A stretch of 64,000 nt of DNA from Methanosarcina sp. KYL-1 (GCF_024372725.1 NZ_VOUA01000010.1:1-64000); one strand, 5' to 3'. Numbered from the stretch's first letter, positions 8,701 to 17,306 are shown. Translations and numbers: made by a program. The notes: generated by a model from the letters alone, not told the origin.

Positions 8701-10158
8701 TTACTCTTCCGTCTGCCTTTCGTTCATTTCCTCTTCGCCCATCTCACCTTCATCCATTTCCCTTCTCCCTGTCTTCTTTTTCTGCTGCCTTTTGTAAATC
8801 AGGACAGCTGCGGCTCCTGCAAGGACCAGCAACAACAGTTTGTATGAAAGGAAGCCGGAACCGTTATTTTCCCCAGGCTGTTTTGATTCTGTGGGGATGG
8901 TGAAAGGTGAAGCATAAAGGTTCAGCTCCTTTTCCTCGACCTGCCTCATGCCGTCACTGGAAGTGTAGCTGATTTCAAATTTAATGGGCAGGTCTTCCCC
9001 GATTTCTGCGGACATGAGGTTGAAGTCGGCAACCGTGTAGTCTCCTTTTTGCAGGTTTCCGAGTATTACGGAATTGGACCCGTCAGTGACGCTCCAGTTA
9101 GCCTGCGCAGGTACGGAAATCTTGACCGAGTTTGCACCGTTGTTTCCTATGTTCGAAACCGAAAAGGTGTAGGCTCCCGTCGGGCTCCTCTCCATAAAGG
9201 CGATGTCAAAGTCCGTTGTGCCTCCGATATAGATCCCGGCTTTGCTTTTGATCTCCTTTCGCTTCTGGTTTTCCACGGTGCCTGCTTCGGTAATGGTCTG
9301 GAGTTCTTCGATGTCGTCGTAGGTCAGGACCATGTCCAGTTTATACAGCCCGGGCTTTGTATTGACGTTGGTCAGGACATCAAAACTGACGTTTGCGGTC
9401 TCCCCCATATCGATCAGGTTGATGTGCTTGACGTTGCTTGAGCCGACAGGCAGGATCAGGTCGTTTGTGCATTCCCAGGAAAACATTGCATTTTTCAGGG
9501 GGGAATTGCCCACGTTCTTGATCCCGAAAGTGAGGTCCGTCTTTTTCCCCGGCACCAGTTTCTCAACGCTTATGAACTCGATTTCCGCGTTTGACTCGCT
9601 GTCAACGTCGATTATAAGGTCTTTTGTAAGGGGATTATTTTTTGCGCTGCCCTTGCTGTAGAGGTATACTTTAAGGGGGTATTTTCCTTCATTTACGTCG
9701 TTTTCGACCCCTAACTTGAATTTCACGACTTTTCCACGTTCGTCCTCATAGCGTTTTCCCAGAGTCCCTATGTTTTTTGAAAGTTCTTCTCCAGGGAGAG
9801 CCCTGAAAGGATAAACTGGCTCTATTTTCACTACGCAGTTTTCCTGTTCCTCATACCCGGTATTCTGGATCGAGAGCCTGATTTCAAGAACTTCCCCGGG
9901 TTTTACCGGGTCAGGGTCCTGGTTGAGCAGGTCGATTGTCAGTCCATTGTCCAGAGTTTCAGGAAGAGCAGCAAGGCCCGGAGAACTGAATAGGGAGAGG
10001 CCTATTAACAGTACAAGAAAAAGCCCGAATATTTGCTTCCCGGGAAGCTGCCTGCCAAAAAAGGGGCCATGTACCTGCTTTCCGGAAGCCTGTCTGTTAA
10101 AAATCCTAAAAGTGTTAAAAGTCTGTTCGCCAGGTATTTTTTTAAGAGTCATTTTCAT
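8701..10158 (-). CDS. COG1361 S-layer-like exported protein
   Basis: A 485-aa envelope protein. After a basic N-terminus there is a signal-anchor-like helix (IFGLFLVLLIGLSLFSSPGLAAL). Repeated beta-sandwich domains of the CARDB/NEW3 type follow (IQNTGYEEQENCVV, IKNVGNSPLKNA, VSNIGNNGANSV). A C-terminal transmembrane helix (LSYKLLLLVLAGAAAVLIY) precedes a charged cytoplasmic tail rich in Glu, Lys and Arg. It therefore lies mostly outside the cell and is anchored at the C-terminus. Its position between an ABC ATPase and a MacB-like permease suggests it serves as the extracellular partner of that transporter, similar in role to a membrane fusion protein. That role is an inference from context. 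The start at 10158 lies 6 bp after the ATPase stop. Confidence 0.85.
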   Translation of the reverse strand: MKMTLKKIPGEQTFNTFRIFNRQASGKQVHGPFFGRQLPGKQIFGLFLVLLIGLSLFSSPGLAALPETLDNGLTIDLLNQDPDPVKPGEVLEIRLSIQNTGYEEQENCVVKIEPVYPFRALPGEELSKNIGTLGKRYEDERGKVVKFKLGVENDVNEGKYPLKVYLYSKGSAKNNPLTKDLIIDVDSESNAEIEFISVEKLVPGKKTDLTFGIKNVGNSPLKNAMFSWECTNDLILPVGSSNVKHINLIDMGETANVSFDVLTNVNTKPGLYKLDMVLTYDDIEELQTITEAGTVENQKRKEIKSKAGIYIGGTTDFDIAFMERSPTGAYTFSVSNIGNNGANSVKISVPAQANWSVTDGSNSVILGNLQKGDYTVADFNLMSAEIGEDLPIKFEISYTSSDGMRQVEEKELNLYASPFTIPTESKQPGENNGSGFLSYKLLLLVLAGAAAVLIYKRQQKKKTGRREMDEGEMGEEEMNERQTEE

Positions 10159-10164
10159 CTTTCC

Positions 10165-10878
10165 TTAAATTTCCGGCTTGAGCTGGTTGAGATTCGGCTC
10201 GTCCCGGATTATTTCCCCGTCCTTCAGCTCGATGTGCCTGCTGGCATACTGTGCGAGGTGAGTGTCGTGGGTGACAATGATTACTGTTTTTCCTTTTTCC
10301 TTCCACAGCCTGTAGAGAGTTCCCATTACTTCTTTTCCCGTAACGCTGTCCAGGGCTCCGGTGGGCTCGTCGGCAAGGATGATTTCAGGGTTGCAAGCAA
10401 GGGCCCGGGCAATCGAGACCCTCTGCTGCTGCCCTCCCGAAAGCTGGGAAGGCCTGTGCTGTATCTTGTCGGAAAGGCCTACAAGGCCCAGGAGCGCCTT
10501 TGCCCTCTTTTCGGCAGCTGCATCGTCAACTTCCTGAATTTCCAGGGGCAAAAGCACGTTTTCAAGTGCAGTCATCCCCGGGATCAGGTTATACTGCTGG
10601 AAAACAAAGCCTATGGTTTTTCCCCTCAGGGCCGCGAGGTCCGATTCCTCCAGGCGGGCTATGTTTCTGGACTTCAGGAAGATTTCTCCCTTCGACGGGA
10701 CATCCAGGCAGCCCACGAGGTTCATCATAGTGGACTTGCCGCTCCCGGAAGGACCGATAATTGCGGCAAATTCTCCTTTCCCGAACTCCACGCTCACGCC
10801 CTTCAGGGCATTTACATCGACTTCTCCCATCTGGTAAATCTTCCAGACGTTTCTGAAGGTGATCAGCGTATTTTCCAT
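10165..10878 (-). CDS. MacB/LolD-type ABC transporter ATPase
   Basis: A 237-aa nucleotide-binding subunit with Walker [11 protein letters not shown]-loop FQQYNL, signature LSGGQQQRV and Walker B IILADEP. The closest type is LolD/MacB, which matches the permease two genes downstream. I use the ATG at 10878 rather than the GTG at 10884. Upstream, the minus strand shows a TATA-like TATTTTTATG about 25-30 bp before this ATG, so the mRNA may be nearly leaderless. The 53-bp conserved box (10897-10949) covers this promoter. Confidence 0.92.
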   Translation of the reverse strand: MENTLITFRNVWKIYQMGEVDVNALKGVSVEFGKGEFAAIIGPSGSGKSTMMNLVGCLDVPSKGEIFLKSRNIARLEESDLAALRGKTIGFVFQQYNLIPGMTALENVLLPLEIQEVDDAAAEKRAKALLGLVGLSDKIQHRPSQLSGGQQQRVSIARALACNPEIILADEPTGALDSVTGKEVMGTLYRLWKEKGKTVIIVTHDTHLAQYASRHIELKDGEIIRDEPNLNQLKPEI

Positions 10879-10896
10879 ATACACACCCTTAAGTCC

Positions 10897-10949
10897 TACT
10901 TACATAAAAATAGTCTGTAGTTGAAAAATCTAGTTTGCCTCTATTTTTC
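10897..10949 (-). promoter_or_regulatory. 53-bp conserved promoter box, site 1
   Basis: This box matches 12232-12284 at about 48 of 53 positions without gaps, and 13002-13054 more loosely. On the minus strand it holds a direct repeat AACTA-N8-AACTA followed by a TATA-like element pointing to the ABC operon. Confidence 0.7.
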
Positions 10950-10980
10950 ATAAACATTGCAATTCCGGAAATCAACCCGT

Positions 10981-11265
10981 TTAATTTTGAAAGTTTGCTT
11001 CAGCCTGTTTTCTTCCGAACAGATAATATGTAAAGACTCCCAGAAGCCCGAAAACAAGTGCAGCGGATATCCAGAAGAGCTTCTTCCAGGGGCCTGGTTC
11101 CTTGTTATATTTTGAAAGGTCATGGATTATACATAGAAGACAGAAAAGGACGATTACCCCGGAAATGGCTTCGAAGGGGCTGCCCAATGCAGCGAGGTTG
11201 CGGGTTCCCAGGCTGAAGGCGCCAAGCGTGCCCAGCATCTTGAAAATGATATTTGGTGCAGACAT
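10981..11265 (-). CDS. Small membrane protein with PLDc_N-like C-terminus
   Basis: A 94-aa protein with a perfect GGAGGT 6 nt before the ATG. Two hydrophobic helices are visible (AISGVIVLFCLLCIIHDLS and LFWISAALVFGLLGVFTYYLFG). The second ends in FGRKQAEAN, the W/GxxxYxxFGR pattern of PLDc_N-type small membrane domains. The 65-aa protein at 12666-12863 ends in FGRRQNKAN and is a shorter relative. It lies between two units that carry the 53-bp box but has no box itself. Function unknown; it may accompany the neighbouring envelope genes. Confidence 0.8.
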   Translation of the reverse strand: MSAPNIIFKMLGTLGAFSLGTRNLAALGSPFEAISGVIVLFCLLCIIHDLSKYNKEPGPWKKLFWISAALVFGLLGVFTYYLFGRKQAEANFQN

Positions 11266-11532
11266 GTAGATACCTCCGTCATTTGCAGAAACGTTCCTTT
11301 TCCGAAAAAATCAGGCCATCTTGATCGTAAGCAAATAATGTTCCTTTAAGCGGTACAAATTGAGTTCTCTTAACCGGTGCAAATATTCGGTAAAACATCG
11401 AGAGAGGATTTTCTTTCCGGAAACTTCTTGAGTGCGCTGTAAACCCGGAATAAAAAAAGATTCCGGCCAAAAAATTTTGGCACGAAATCATTGAACTTCA
11501 CGGCGAATGGTTTTTTTCAGGGATCTGCCTTT

Positions 11533-12126
11533 TTACAGAACCTGATCCGTTTTACAGAACCCGGCCGTATTCTTTTCTACTACCCGGCCGTAGAAATTTG
11601 CGGCAAAGATCGTGCCTGCGAAATATATGGCGGGTATGCCTACGAGGACGATGGAGAGTATCAAGAATATAAAGATTAGCACATACTGCTTTATCATTAC
11701 AAACAGGTAGTCTCCTAAATTGTTCATGACGTATTTGAGTTTGGAAAACTCAAATAATGACTCTACGGTCTGTTTCCTGTAGAAGTTGACTGTAAGAACC
11801 GGAAGCACAAAGAACGATAATACGAAACTCAGAATGTTGGCTGCAGTCTCATCATAGAAAGTGGCCAGGACTACCGGAATACAGTACACTATAGAGAAGG
11901 GTATTGATTTCAGGAGCATCCAGAACCCGAGTTTAAGGTCTTCCATGAAATGAAGCTGGGGAAGCCCTTCGTATTTTCCCTCTACAAACTCGTTATTTAT
12001 TCTTATAATATATCCGAATAGGGCAAACCATCCGAACACCGGAAAAAGCATCCAGAGGACATATAAAAGCCTTTTAGGTCTCCTGAACGGATATTTGAAA
12101 GCATCTGTGAAACTAATTTCTCGCAT
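11533..12126 (-). CDS. DUF4013-type integral membrane protein
   Basis: A 197-aa protein with four to five hydrophobic helices (VLWMLFPVFGWFALFGYII, MLLKSIPFSIVYCIPVVLA, ILSFVLSFFVLPVLTVNFY, FVMIKQYVLIFIFLILSIVLVGIPAIYF). The N-terminus (FTDAFKYPFRRPKRLLYV) and the small-residue-rich last helix fit DUF4013. GGTGG stands 6 nt before the ATG. The promoter is probably the 53-bp box at 12232-12284, giving a roughly 80-nt leader with the hairpin at 12183-12202. No enzymatic motif is seen. Confidence 0.8.
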   Translation of the reverse strand: MREISFTDAFKYPFRRPKRLLYVLWMLFPVFGWFALFGYIIRINNEFVEGKYEGLPQLHFMEDLKLGFWMLLKSIPFSIVYCIPVVLATFYDETAANILSFVLSFFVLPVLTVNFYRKQTVESLFEFSKLKYVMNNLGDYLFVMIKQYVLIFIFLILSIVLVGIPAIYFAGTIFAANFYGRVVEKNTAGFCKTDQVL

Positions 12127-12182
12127 ATAGCCACCTGAAAATTTACTTTATTACGCTCATTAATTATTTTGTTATGTCTGGT

Positions 12183-12202
12183 GGGACTTTTCCAAAAGTC
12201 CC
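12183..12202 (-). promoter_or_regulatory. Perfect hairpin in the leader of the DUF4013 gene
   Basis: GGGACTTTT-CC-AAAAGTCCC, a perfect 9-bp stem with a 2-nt loop. It sits between the 53-bp promoter box and the DUF4013 start, so it would be transcribed in the 5' leader. Whether it acts as an attenuator or only as structure is not known. Confidence 0.5.
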
Positions 12203-12231
12203 GCGGATTTTCTACATGCCCCTGAAATCTC

Positions 12232-12284
12232 TACTTATATAAAAAAAGACTGTAGTTGAAAAATATAGTTTACCTCTATTTTTC
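12232..12284 (-). promoter_or_regulatory. 53-bp conserved promoter box, site 2
   Basis: It holds the AACTA direct repeats and a TTTATATAAG TATA element on the minus strand. It is nearly identical to site 1 and points to the DUF4013 gene. Confidence 0.7.
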
Positions 12285-12306
12285 ATATATTCTGAATTCT
12301 AGCTTT

Positions 12307-12390
12307 TTTATTTCTTTAAGGGAGGCGCCGCCAGGCAAGCTGGCGGGGGATCCTACAACACCTGGACTGATAAACGGTTTCCGGGGTCAG
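12307..12390. repeat. GC-rich dispersed repeat, family 2, copy 2
   Basis: TTTCTTT, then GGAGGCGCCGCCAGGCAAGC, TGGCGGGG, CCTGGACTGA and GGTTTCCGGGGTCA. It has the same order of blocks as the copies at 44896 and 53643. The short plus-strand frame that follows (12512-12775) lacks a ribosome binding site and is not called. Confidence 0.8.
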
Positions 12391-12665
12391 GGGAAGTGTT
12401 ACCAGGGTCAATCATTGGGGGTTACCCGAATAGCAAGATGGCTGGAAAAATACATTGGAATCCGGGAAAATACATTGGAATGAATAAATAGGGCATTCCG
12501 GTGACTGAAATATGTGTTGGGACACCAAAAAGGAGATCCTAATTATTGAAAAGAAGGCGGTCAGAAAAAAATATGAGGACTCAATCAGAAAGGCAGCCGC
12601 AGACTGCAAAAAAGAATTAGGCCTGAAAAATGCTCAGCACACTTCAAAAATTACTTTTCCGGACT

Positions 12666-12863
12666 TTAATAATTTGCTTTATTTTGCCTTCTCCCGAAAA
12701 AATAGAAGGCGATCGCATACAGGACTCCTGAAATTATCGCAGCTATTATCCAGATGGTCATCAGCATATTGCTGAGGCTTTTTTTCTGCGTCAGGATGTT
12801 ATAGGTCACCCATAGAAGGGATATAAAACTGAAGATTCCTAAACTGATAATTAATAAAGACAA
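12666..12863 (-). CDS. Small two-helix membrane protein (PLDc_N-like)
   Basis: A 65-aa protein starting at TTG 12863, with GGAGGT 5 nt upstream. It has helix 1 LLIISLGIFSFISLLWV and helix 2 MTIWIIAAIISGVLYAIAFYFFG, then GRRQNKAN. It shares its length class, topology and C-terminal motif with the second half of the 10981-11265 protein. The 53-bp box at 13002-13054 points toward it on the minus strand, about 140 bp upstream. Function unknown. Confidence 0.7.
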   Translation of the reverse strand: MSLLIISLGIFSFISLLWVTYNILTQKKSLSNMLMTIWIIAAIISGVLYAIAFYFFGRRQNKANY

Positions 12864-13001
12864 ATTATACCTCCGCTATTACAAGGAATACTCATGAAAT
12901 TTAATAAATTTTTATCCTGATGTCCCCCTAACCGTTCCGTAATTCCTGCTGAACCGGACTTCTCTTCCCCGGGAAACTTTCAAGGCATTCTTTAAAGGGG
13001 G

Positions 13002-13054
13002 TACTTATATAAAAACATAAGGTAGTACTAAAATCTAGTTTACCTCCACTTTTT
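13002..13054 (-). promoter_or_regulatory. 53-bp conserved promoter box, site 3
   Basis: It keeps the TACTTATATAAAAA and TCTAGTTTACCTC blocks of sites 1 and 2 at the same spacing, with changes in the middle. It lies in the divergent gap between the 65-aa membrane gene and the membrane protein-winged helix pair, so it may serve both. A separate plus-strand TATATATAT lies at about 13061-13071. Confidence 0.65.
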
Positions 13055-13081
13055 CCAAAAAATATATATATTTCCGGCTTA

Positions 13082-13873
13082 ATGGACGTACCCATGACCC
13101 TCGGGGCGTTTAATGCAACCTTTAGCGAAGAATTCATTAATCTCGCCTCGGAAGCTGCAGCATCGACCAGCATACCCGAGCTTGCATTCAGCCTTTTCGT
13201 ATATTCCTTGATGGCGGTCCTCGCCCTGCAGATCTACCGGGAGGTCTCGAAAATCTACTCATTTATGGAGTACGAAGGGCTTAAATATTTCAAAAACGCC
13301 TTCCTTTTCTACGGGTTTGCAAATGTTTTCCTGGCTTCAATGACTCTTTCTCTCCTGCTGGCAAAATCTTCAGTCCCTGCAGGCCTGTATCTCATGGCTG
13401 TGGTCCTTTTGCCTTTCTTCTTCTTCACCGGGTTAAGTCTCTGGTTTGCCAAAGCAAACCTGCTTTCTTCCATAGTGTGGAAACTGGTTGAGGGGACTGT
13501 CAGGAAAAAGACCCTCAAAGCCCTGTTTTTCATCTCCGTAATGCTGCTCGTACTGATGGACGTGGTCGTCTATCTCCTGGTCTCGGTATTTGCCGGAGAT
13601 TATATTGCCCTGGGGTATAAGGCTGTGGTTTTTGTCCTTATCCTGCTCCTTATCAGGTCAAACATGCGCTCGGGAGGAGAAACAAAGCCTATAACCCACC
13701 CCTACTACCTGGGCCTGATCCTGATCTTTACCCTGGGTTTCCTGGGAAATTTTTCAATCATAATTGAGAAAGGGTCGGAATTAATAGGGTATGCCTTTGA
13801 CTTCCTGACTCTTCTTGCCTACGTAATAATCCTTAAAGGAATAAGAAAATGGAGCCGCATTCTACTGAAATGA
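13082..13873 (+). CDS. Multi-helix membrane protein paired with winged-helix regulator
   Basis: A 263-aa protein with about seven transmembrane helices, including LAFSLFVYSLMAVLALQIY, AFLFYGFANVFLASMTLSLLLA, LMAVVLLPFFFFTGLSLWF, LFFISVMLLVLMDVVVYLLVSVF, AVVFVLILLLI and LGLILIFTLGFLGNFSI. No catalytic domain is seen. Its last codons overlap the downstream wHTH gene, so the two are co-translated. A membrane protein coupled to a COG3432-like regulator is a plausible membrane sensor pair. The start may be the ATG at 13082 or the one at 13094. Confidence 0.8.
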   Translation: MDVPMTLGAFNATFSEEFINLASEAAASTSIPELAFSLFVYSLMAVLALQIYREVSKIYSFMEYEGLKYFKNAFLFYGFANVFLASMTLSLLLAKSSVPAGLYLMAVVLLPFFFFTGLSLWFAKANLLSSIVWKLVEGTVRKKTLKALFFISVMLLVLMDVVVYLLVSVFAGDYIALGYKAVVFVLILLLIRSNMRSGGETKPITHPYYLGLILIFTLGFLGNFSIIIEKGSELIGYAFDFLTLLAYVIILKGIRKWSRILLK

Positions 13874-14151
13874 AGCCGTTTCAAAAGCGAAGCCGGCTGG
13901 AAATTATAAGGGATATCCTCACGGTTATCCGCGACTCCAACAGCACTATCAGTCCAACAAAACTTCTGAGGTTCTCCAACCTCTCCTACCAGATGTTTGA
14001 AGAATACCTGGGAGAACTGGAAGCCAAAGAACTGGTCGAATTAAATGACTATAAAGGGAAAAGAAAAGTATACTCATTGACCCCTAAAGGAAGGGCGTTT
14101 CTGGAAAAATATGAGGACTTTGTGTCCTTTTTAAGGGATTTTGGGCTTTAA
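13849..14151 (+). CDS. COG3432-like winged-helix transcriptional regulator
   Basis: A 100-aa single-domain protein: helices RLEIIRDILTVIRDS, TKLLRFSNLSYQMFEEYLGELEAKELVEL, then the wing KGKRKVYSLTPKGRAFLEKYEDF. This is the usual archaeal winged helix of the COG3432 kind. AAAGGA precedes the ATG at 13849, which lies inside the end of the membrane protein gene; an in-frame ATG at 13870 overlaps that gene's stop as ATGA and is an alternative start. It is the best local candidate for the protein that binds the 53-bp boxes, on proximity alone. Confidence 0.88.
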   Translation: MEPHSTEMKPFQKRSRLEIIRDILTVIRDSNSTISPTKLLRFSNLSYQMFEEYLGELEAKELVELNDYKGKRKVYSLTPKGRAFLEKYEDFVSFLRDFGL

Positions 14152-14232
14152 TGTTGCCACGGCAAACTTTTATCAATCAAACTTTTCTTCGAACAAGTCT
14201 TTCAATCAAACTTTCTTCAATCAAACCTGCAT

Positions 14233-15288
14233 TCAGGGTCCGAAGTGCCCTCTGGATGTCTGCACCAGTACTGTCCGGAGTCCTGCCTCGTGCAGTGCTT
14301 CTTTTACTTCAAGCATCTCGTCCACGTCCGGCCGCTTCAGGTCTTTTCTCCTGAAAGCAGGGAAATAGTCAAGCACGCAGACCTGCACCTCAGGGTCGAG
14401 TCCGGAAAGCTTTTTCCCGAATTCGGATACCTCGTCCATTTTCATAAACGCCCGGTTGTACGGAAAACCGACCCCCAGGAAAACCCTGTCCCTGTAGTTT
14501 TGCAGGATATGGTAGATCCCCTCCCACTGGGTCTGCATGTACCTTTCCACCAGTTTTTCGTCCCCCATCCCGGTAATCTCCATGAAAGTCTCCTTCCGCA
14601 CCCCTTTTGGCTCGATTCCTATATCGGTTACCCCGCACTTGAGCACCAGCTCGTCGATATAGTCCGGGGTGAGGATGGTCCCGTTGCTGTCCAGGTGCAG
14701 CCTTGCCTGTCCGTCAGGGTTCAGGCGTTTAAGTTCTTTGAAGTATTCGGTTAGCCACGGCCGGTTCAGGGTCGGCTCCCCACCCGAGATAGCCATCCTG
14801 TCCACGCCGTAGAGCTGCCTGGCAGAGGTGATGAGCCGGGCCGCCTCTTGCGGGGTTTTGGGGCGGCTTTTGCTGTCACAGGTGATTGCATAATTCTGGC
14901 ACTGGGGACAGCGGAGGTTGCAGCCTGCGGCCCAGATAGCAACTTCGATATAGCCTCCGGGCCTGGCTTTCAGCCACCAGGGCGTGGCTTTTCCTCCGAC
15001 AGAATGAGGAGAGGGGCCGTGGATTATCCGGAGAGGCACGAAACCTGCCGGGAGTTCTGTTTCTATCACCCCCTCATCTTCAACAGGGGTCACGCAGGCC
15101 CTTACAGGCTCTTTGTTTTGCAGGACCATGCAGGTATGGCAGCCTCCGGTCCCGCAGGGGGCCTGAAGGTCCCCTTCTCCGGGGAAGATCCCGAATTTTA
15201 AGCCTGCGGATTCGAGAGCATCTTTAACGGTACCTTTTTCAACAGATTCGCAACGCTTACCGTTTACGGTTATTGAAATGCGTTTCAT
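14233..15288 (-). CDS. 2Fe-2S ferredoxin-radical SAM fusion protein
   Basis: 351 aa. Residues 1-85 form a plant-type 2Fe-2S domain with APCGTGGCHTC and a later AC. Residues about 110-340 form a radical SAM domain with the cluster motif CNLRCPQC and the SAM-binding ISGGEPTLN. The two clusters in one chain suggest the ferredoxin part feeds electrons to the SAM cleavage. The reaction and substrate are unknown. The ATG is 1 bp after the pirin stop (TGAAATG), so it is translated together with pirin. Confidence 0.88.
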   Translation of the reverse strand: MKRISITVNGKRCESVEKGTVKDALESAGLKFGIFPGEGDLQAPCGTGGCHTCMVLQNKEPVRACVTPVEDEGVIETELPAGFVPLRIIHGPSPHSVGGKATPWWLKARPGGYIEVAIWAAGCNLRCPQCQNYAITCDSKSRPKTPQEAARLITSARQLYGVDRMAISGGEPTLNRPWLTEYFKELKRLNPDGQARLHLDSNGTILTPDYIDELVLKCGVTDIGIEPKGVRKETFMEITGMGDEKLVERYMQTQWEGIYHILQNYRDRVFLGVGFPYNRAFMKMDEVSEFGKKLSGLDPEVQVCVLDYFPAFRRKDLKRPDVDEMLEVKEALHEAGLRTVLVQTSRGHFGP

Positions 15289-15289
15289 T

Positions 15290-16207
15290 TCATAATCGTC
15301 CGGGGTGCTTTATAAACGTCCCTTTATTGTACTCCTCAAAAGCCACCCTCAACTCTTCCTGCGTGTTCATGACGATTGGCCCGTACCAGGCAACAGGCTC
15401 TCCGATGGGCTTTCCGGAAACCAGGAGGAACCTCACATTCCTATCTCCTGCAGTCACCTCGACCGTATCCCCGTCCCCGTAGAGGACCAGGTTCTCAGGG
15501 CCTACCAGGCACTCCTCCGTAAGGTCGAAATACCTGCCACCTCCAACCTCAAAGGCATAGGGGTCCCGCTCCCGGTCAAAGTAGCCCCTGCCCTCGATCA
15601 CGTATGCAAAGACAGTATGGCCCGGGACCGTGAGGTGGGAAAAAGTTTCTCCAACCGGCACGGTTACGTCCAGGTATTCGGGGCTGGTAACGATTTCCCG
15701 CACAGGCCCTTCCATTCCCAGCACTTCACCGCAGATGACCCTGACCTTCAGCCCCTTTCCCATGAAAATCTCAGGTATCCGGTTGCTTTTGATTTCCTGG
15801 TAGCGCGGCTCCATCATCTTATGGGAAGCCGGAAGGTTGGCCCAGAGCTGAAAGCCCCACATAAGCCCGCTCTTCTCTCCCTTTGGCATCTCCTGGTGGA
15901 TTATCCCGCTCCCTGCAGTCATCCACTGCACATCCCCCGCCTCGATGACGCCGCTGTTTCCCATGCTGTCCCCATGCTCAACCTCCCCGTGCAGGACATA
16001 CGTGATCGTCTCAATCCCCCTGTGAGGGTGCCAGGGAAAACCCATCAAATATTCCTCCGGCTTTTTCGAGTGAAAATCATCCAGAAGCAAAAACGGGTCA
16101 AGCTCCGGGACCTGATTAAACCCGAAAGCACGCTTAAGGTGAACCCCAGCACCCTCAATAGTAGGCATGCTTTTCAGGATTTTTTGTATTCTTCTGACCT
16201 TGTCCAG
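15290..16207 (-). CDS. Pirin-family protein, possible CTG start
   Basis: A bicupin pirin with the metal site PWHPHRGIETITY and the second strand EHGDSMGNSGVI ending in GIIHQEMP. Pirins bind Fe and act as quercetinase-like dioxygenases or redox-sensing cofactors; which applies here is unknown. The first ATG is at 16168, but it cuts off the normal pirin N-terminus. The frame upstream reads LDKVRRIQKILKS, which fits pirins. A CTG at 16207 lies 6 nt after a perfect GGAGGG (16214-16219). No ATG, GTG or TTG is available there, so CTG is the likely start, giving 305 aa; from ATG it would be 292 aa. The leader is duplicated at 16399-16478. Confidence 0.85.
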   Translation of the reverse strand: MDKVRRIQKILKSMPTIEGAGVHLKRAFGFNQVPELDPFLLLDDFHSKKPEEYLMGFPWHPHRGIETITYVLHGEVEHGDSMGNSGVIEAGDVQWMTAGSGIIHQEMPKGEKSGLMWGFQLWANLPASHKMMEPRYQEIKSNRIPEIFMGKGLKVRVICGEVLGMEGPVREIVTSPEYLDVTVPVGETFSHLTVPGHTVFAYVIEGRGYFDRERDPYAFEVGGGRYFDLTEECLVGPENLVLYGDGDTVEVTAGDRNVRFLLVSGKPIGEPVAWYGPIVMNTQEELRVAFEEYNKGTFIKHPGRL

Positions 16208-16344
16208 TTTAATCCCTCCTTTTGAAAAACGGATAGTTCAGATACAGGATGATAGTTCAGATACAGGATAGTTCAGGTACGTGGATAATACGAAAATGAT
16301 AAGTCCGCTTGAGCGCAGCGAAACGGACAGCGCACTGCAGAGCC

Positions 16345-16400
16345 GCAACTCTGCTGGCGCAACTCTGCTGGCGCAACTCTGCTGGCGCAACTCTGCCGGG
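16345..16400. repeat. 14-bp tandem repeat
   Basis: GCAACTCTGCTGGC is repeated four times, the last copy diverged. It sits between the two copies of the pirin leader. Confidence 0.9.
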
Positions 16401-16478
16401 CATGCTTTTCAGGATTTTTTGTATTCTTCTGACCTTGTCCAGTTTAATCCCTCCTTTTGAAAAACGGATAGTTCAGAT
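16399..16478 (-). repeat. Duplicated pirin leader (80-bp exact copy of 16164-16243)
   Basis: 80 bp identical to the pirin ribosome binding site, the proposed CTG start and the first 13 codons, displaced by 235 bp. On the minus strand the copy would start a chimeric peptide whose 14th residue is the ATG-encoded Met, then run into the 14-bp repeat. It looks like a recent local duplication followed by repeat expansion. Confidence 0.9.
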
Positions 16479-16724
16479 AAAGGACGGTTCAGATAGTTCG
16501 GATACGAATAGTCAGAAAGTTCATACAAGATAATTTCTGACTTTTTTCAGTTTAACTCTCCCTTCCAGTTTACCCCAAATCTACTATCTTTTTTAGCATA
16601 TATGGTTTTGGCGGATGATTGACAAATTTAAGCAGGTTGAATGAGGGATTCATGCTGAATTTAATTGATAGGTATTTATCATATGGAAATTGAAAATGTA
16701 TCAGGATTTAAGGACGGATGAAAT

Positions 16725-17306
16725 ATGAGCCTCGTAATCGTTTTTATCGGAAAAAACGGCGCAGTCATGGCCGGAGACATGCGTGAAATCACCTTTGAGG
16801 GAGAAAAGGACGACCGGGAAAAACTCGAAAAGGAGCTCTACAGCGGGGCAATCGTCAGTGATGAGGAGCTGGGAAAAAAGGCAGAGGTGCTCGGGGTCAA
16901 AATAACGGTCAGGGACGACAAGAACAAGATCGAGGGGCGGGAAGGGGTTCTGGTGGGTGAAGTTTCCTCAGTCGAGGGGGGCGTTGTCAGGAAAAGGAGG
17001 CTGTATGCGGTTGCGGGTAATTATGCCATTGCCGAGCTCAAAGACTCCGAAGTGACCCTGACTGCACAGGGAAAGGGGAGCAACTTCATAGCTTTCGGAA
17101 ACGACTTCACCAAACAGGTAGCCAACAAATGCTTCAAGGACAACTGGACGAAAAAAAGCAATTTCCAGGACGCAGTAAAAATCCTGATGCTCTGCATGGA
17201 AACTGCTGCAGAGGCTACGGCTTCTGTGAGCAAGCAGTATATGCTTGTGCAGACGGCGTCGAATGTCGATGTTTTGAAAGTTGTTGAAAAGGACAGAAAA
17301 GACTGA
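16725..17306 (+). CDS. DUF2121 proteasome-like protein
   Basis: A 193-aa protein that begins SLVIVFIGKNGAVMAGD, with a later GDMREITF strand. This is the N-terminal pattern of the methanogen DUF2121/COG4029 family, which resembles the Ntn-hydrolase fold of proteasome subunits. An active-site Thr at the processed N-terminus is not evident. Its role is not established; restriction to methanogens supports the source assignment. It is a single gene on the plus strand, and the adenine deaminase remnant converges on it. Confidence 0.8.
   Translation: MSLVIVFIGKNGAVMAGDMREITFEGEKDDREKLEKELYSGAIVSDEELGKKAEVLGVKITVRDDKNKIEGREGVLVGEVSSVEGGVVRKRRLYAVAGNYAIAELKDSEVTLTAQGKGSNFIAFGNDFTKQVANKCFKDNWTKKSNFQDAVKILMLCMETAAEATASVSKQYMLVQTASNVDVLKVVEKDRKD

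Noticed and set aside
12512-12775. 87-codon plus-strand frame starting MCWDTKKEILIIEKK
   Set aside because: No Shine-Dalgarno sequence. Its second half is antisense to the better supported 65-aa membrane protein gene (GGAGGT, paralogue nearby).
13849-14151. Two-component response regulator partner for the PAS kinases
   Set aside because: The protein has no receiver domain; it is a plain winged helix coupled to a membrane protein.
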